Below are positions 14,765-15,075 of a DNA stretch of 15,075 nucleotides, piece after piece. Origin of the DNA: an uncultured Lachnospiraceae bacterium. Its GTDB lineage: Bacteria > Bacillota > Clostridia > Lachnospirales > Lachnospiraceae. A program made the translations under genes and the position numbers. The notes beneath the pieces were generated by a model. That model saw nothing but the letters and a program-made list of their open reading frames with translations. It did not search any database and was not told the origin of the DNA. The first letter of the stretch is position 1. Every line of letters begins with the position of its first letter. The stretch spans positions 1 to 15,075 of the forward strand of contig CAJUCG010000055.1 of the NCBI GenBank assembly GCA_910585065.1, in the 5' to 3' direction.

Positions 14765-14793
14765 AGGATATCACTTTTGGGCAATATTTTCAA
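14765..14793 (-). promoter_or_regulatory. SigA-type promoter of the rluF-ligA-metA-tatD operon
   Basis: Read on the minus strand: -35 TTGAAA (14793-14788), 17-base spacer, -10 TATCCT (14770-14765), with TGA just before the -10 as an extended element. The start is predicted near 14758, giving a leader of about 60 bases. The leader holds a small hairpin, CCATA (14738-14742) with TATGG (14747-14751). Confidence 0.62.
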
Positions 14794-14822
14794 TTAGAAA
14801 TAAAAAAATCCGGGTTTCCCCC

Positions 14823-14851
14823 TTGAAGCTTGAAACAGATTGTGATATGCT
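14823..14851 (+). promoter_or_regulatory. SigA-type promoter of the right-edge membrane gene
   Basis: -35 TTGAAG (14823-14828), 17-base spacer, -10 TATGCT (14846-14851), with TGA just before the -10. The start is predicted near 14858, about 63 bases before the ATG at 14921. It diverges from the rluF promoter with 29 bases between the two -35 elements. Confidence 0.6.
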
Positions 14852-14920
14852 AAGAGCGAAGTTTGAAATTTTTTGTTTTTTTAACGCGATAGAAGAATTT
14901 TGCATAGAGAGGATTTTCAG

Positions 14921-15075
14921 ATGACATACTTTGATGAAGATGACAACCGCCTGACAAGAGTATTTTATCTTTTGTCAGCTTTCCTATTGATATCTTTCAC
15001 TGCCTTAGACCTTTTGGATGTGTTTCCAACGGTTTCCGACAGCCTAAAACTCGCCGGTACTGCACTCTGTTTTCT
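14921..15075 (+). CDS. Small membrane protein, N-terminal fragment (cut by window edge)
   Basis: An open frame of 51 codons runs from the ATG at 14921 off the right edge, preceded by AGAGGA with 7-base spacing and a plausible promoter at 14823-14851. The peptide begins MTYFDEDDNRLTRVFYLLSA. After an acidic, polar N terminus comes a hydrophobic stretch (about residues 15-32, through FLLISFTALDLL) and a second begins near residue 43 (LKLAGTALCF). It is therefore probably a multi-pass membrane protein. A YhhN-like (lysoplasmalogenase-type) membrane protein is one possibility, but the fragment is too short to support a name. Confidence 0.6.
   Translation, partial: MTYFDEDDNRLTRVFYLLSAFLLISFTALDLLDVFPTVSDSLKLAGTALCF

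Noticed and set aside
1..15075. CRISPR arrays, insertion sequences, tRNA or rRNA genes, phage modules, riboswitches
   Set aside because: Reading both strands I saw no regularly spaced repeats, transposase motifs, tRNA-like cloverleafs or recognisable riboswitch cores; gene order looks like ordinary chromosomal DNA.

Overview
The window looks like chromosomal DNA of a gut- or rumen-type Clostridia, most likely Lachnospiraceae. This is an inference from gene content: a cysteine desulfurase-MnmA pair, a SpoVB-like flippase, a MetA with the acetyl-CoA-type residue, two family 43 glycosidases for plant xylan side chains, strong AGGAGG-type ribosome sites and SigA-type promoters. I see no phage, transposon, CRISPR array, tRNA or rRNA. 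Coding density is high and no gene-free stretch exceeds 300 bases.

Region 1 (1-4692, minus strand) is a compact four-gene operon read right to left: cysteine desulfurase, mnmA, a TPR lipoprotein, and hflX, which runs off the left edge. The first two supply and install sulfur at the tRNA wobble uridine. HflX is a ribosome-splitting GTPase. The lipoprotein is of unknown role.

Region 2 (4693-4941) is a 249-base divergent control region. Two good SigA promoters point in opposite directions with interleaved -35 elements. A 25-base imperfect palindrome covers the -10 end and start point of the rightward promoter, and a perfect 9-bp stem-loop lies in its leader.

Region 3 (4942-9963, plus strand) holds a secreted GH43-CBM6 arabinofuranosidase lipoprotein, a cytoplasmic GH43 xylosidase/arabinofuranosidase, and a SpoVB-like flippase. 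The first two suggest a debranch-outside, finish-inside route for arabinoxylan, but no sugar transporter is visible. A decayed 46-base tandem echo of the first gene's 3' end follows its stop codon. The flippase is convergent with tatD; their stop codons overlap in one TTAA, and the flippase's likely terminator lies inside tatD.

Region 4 (9960-14697, minus strand) is a second four-gene operon: rluF-type pseudouridine synthase, ligA, metA, tatD, with overlaps or gaps of at most 22 bases. The DNA ligase departs from the LigA consensus at several NAD/AMP-contacting positions and is the most biochemically interesting protein here.

Region 5 (14698-15075) is a second divergent control region with one promoter in each direction, followed by the start of a small membrane protein cut by the right edge.

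I did not find a clearly new multi-gene system. The best leads are the divergent LigA, the overlapping promoters with the palindrome at 4795-4857, and the 46-base echo.
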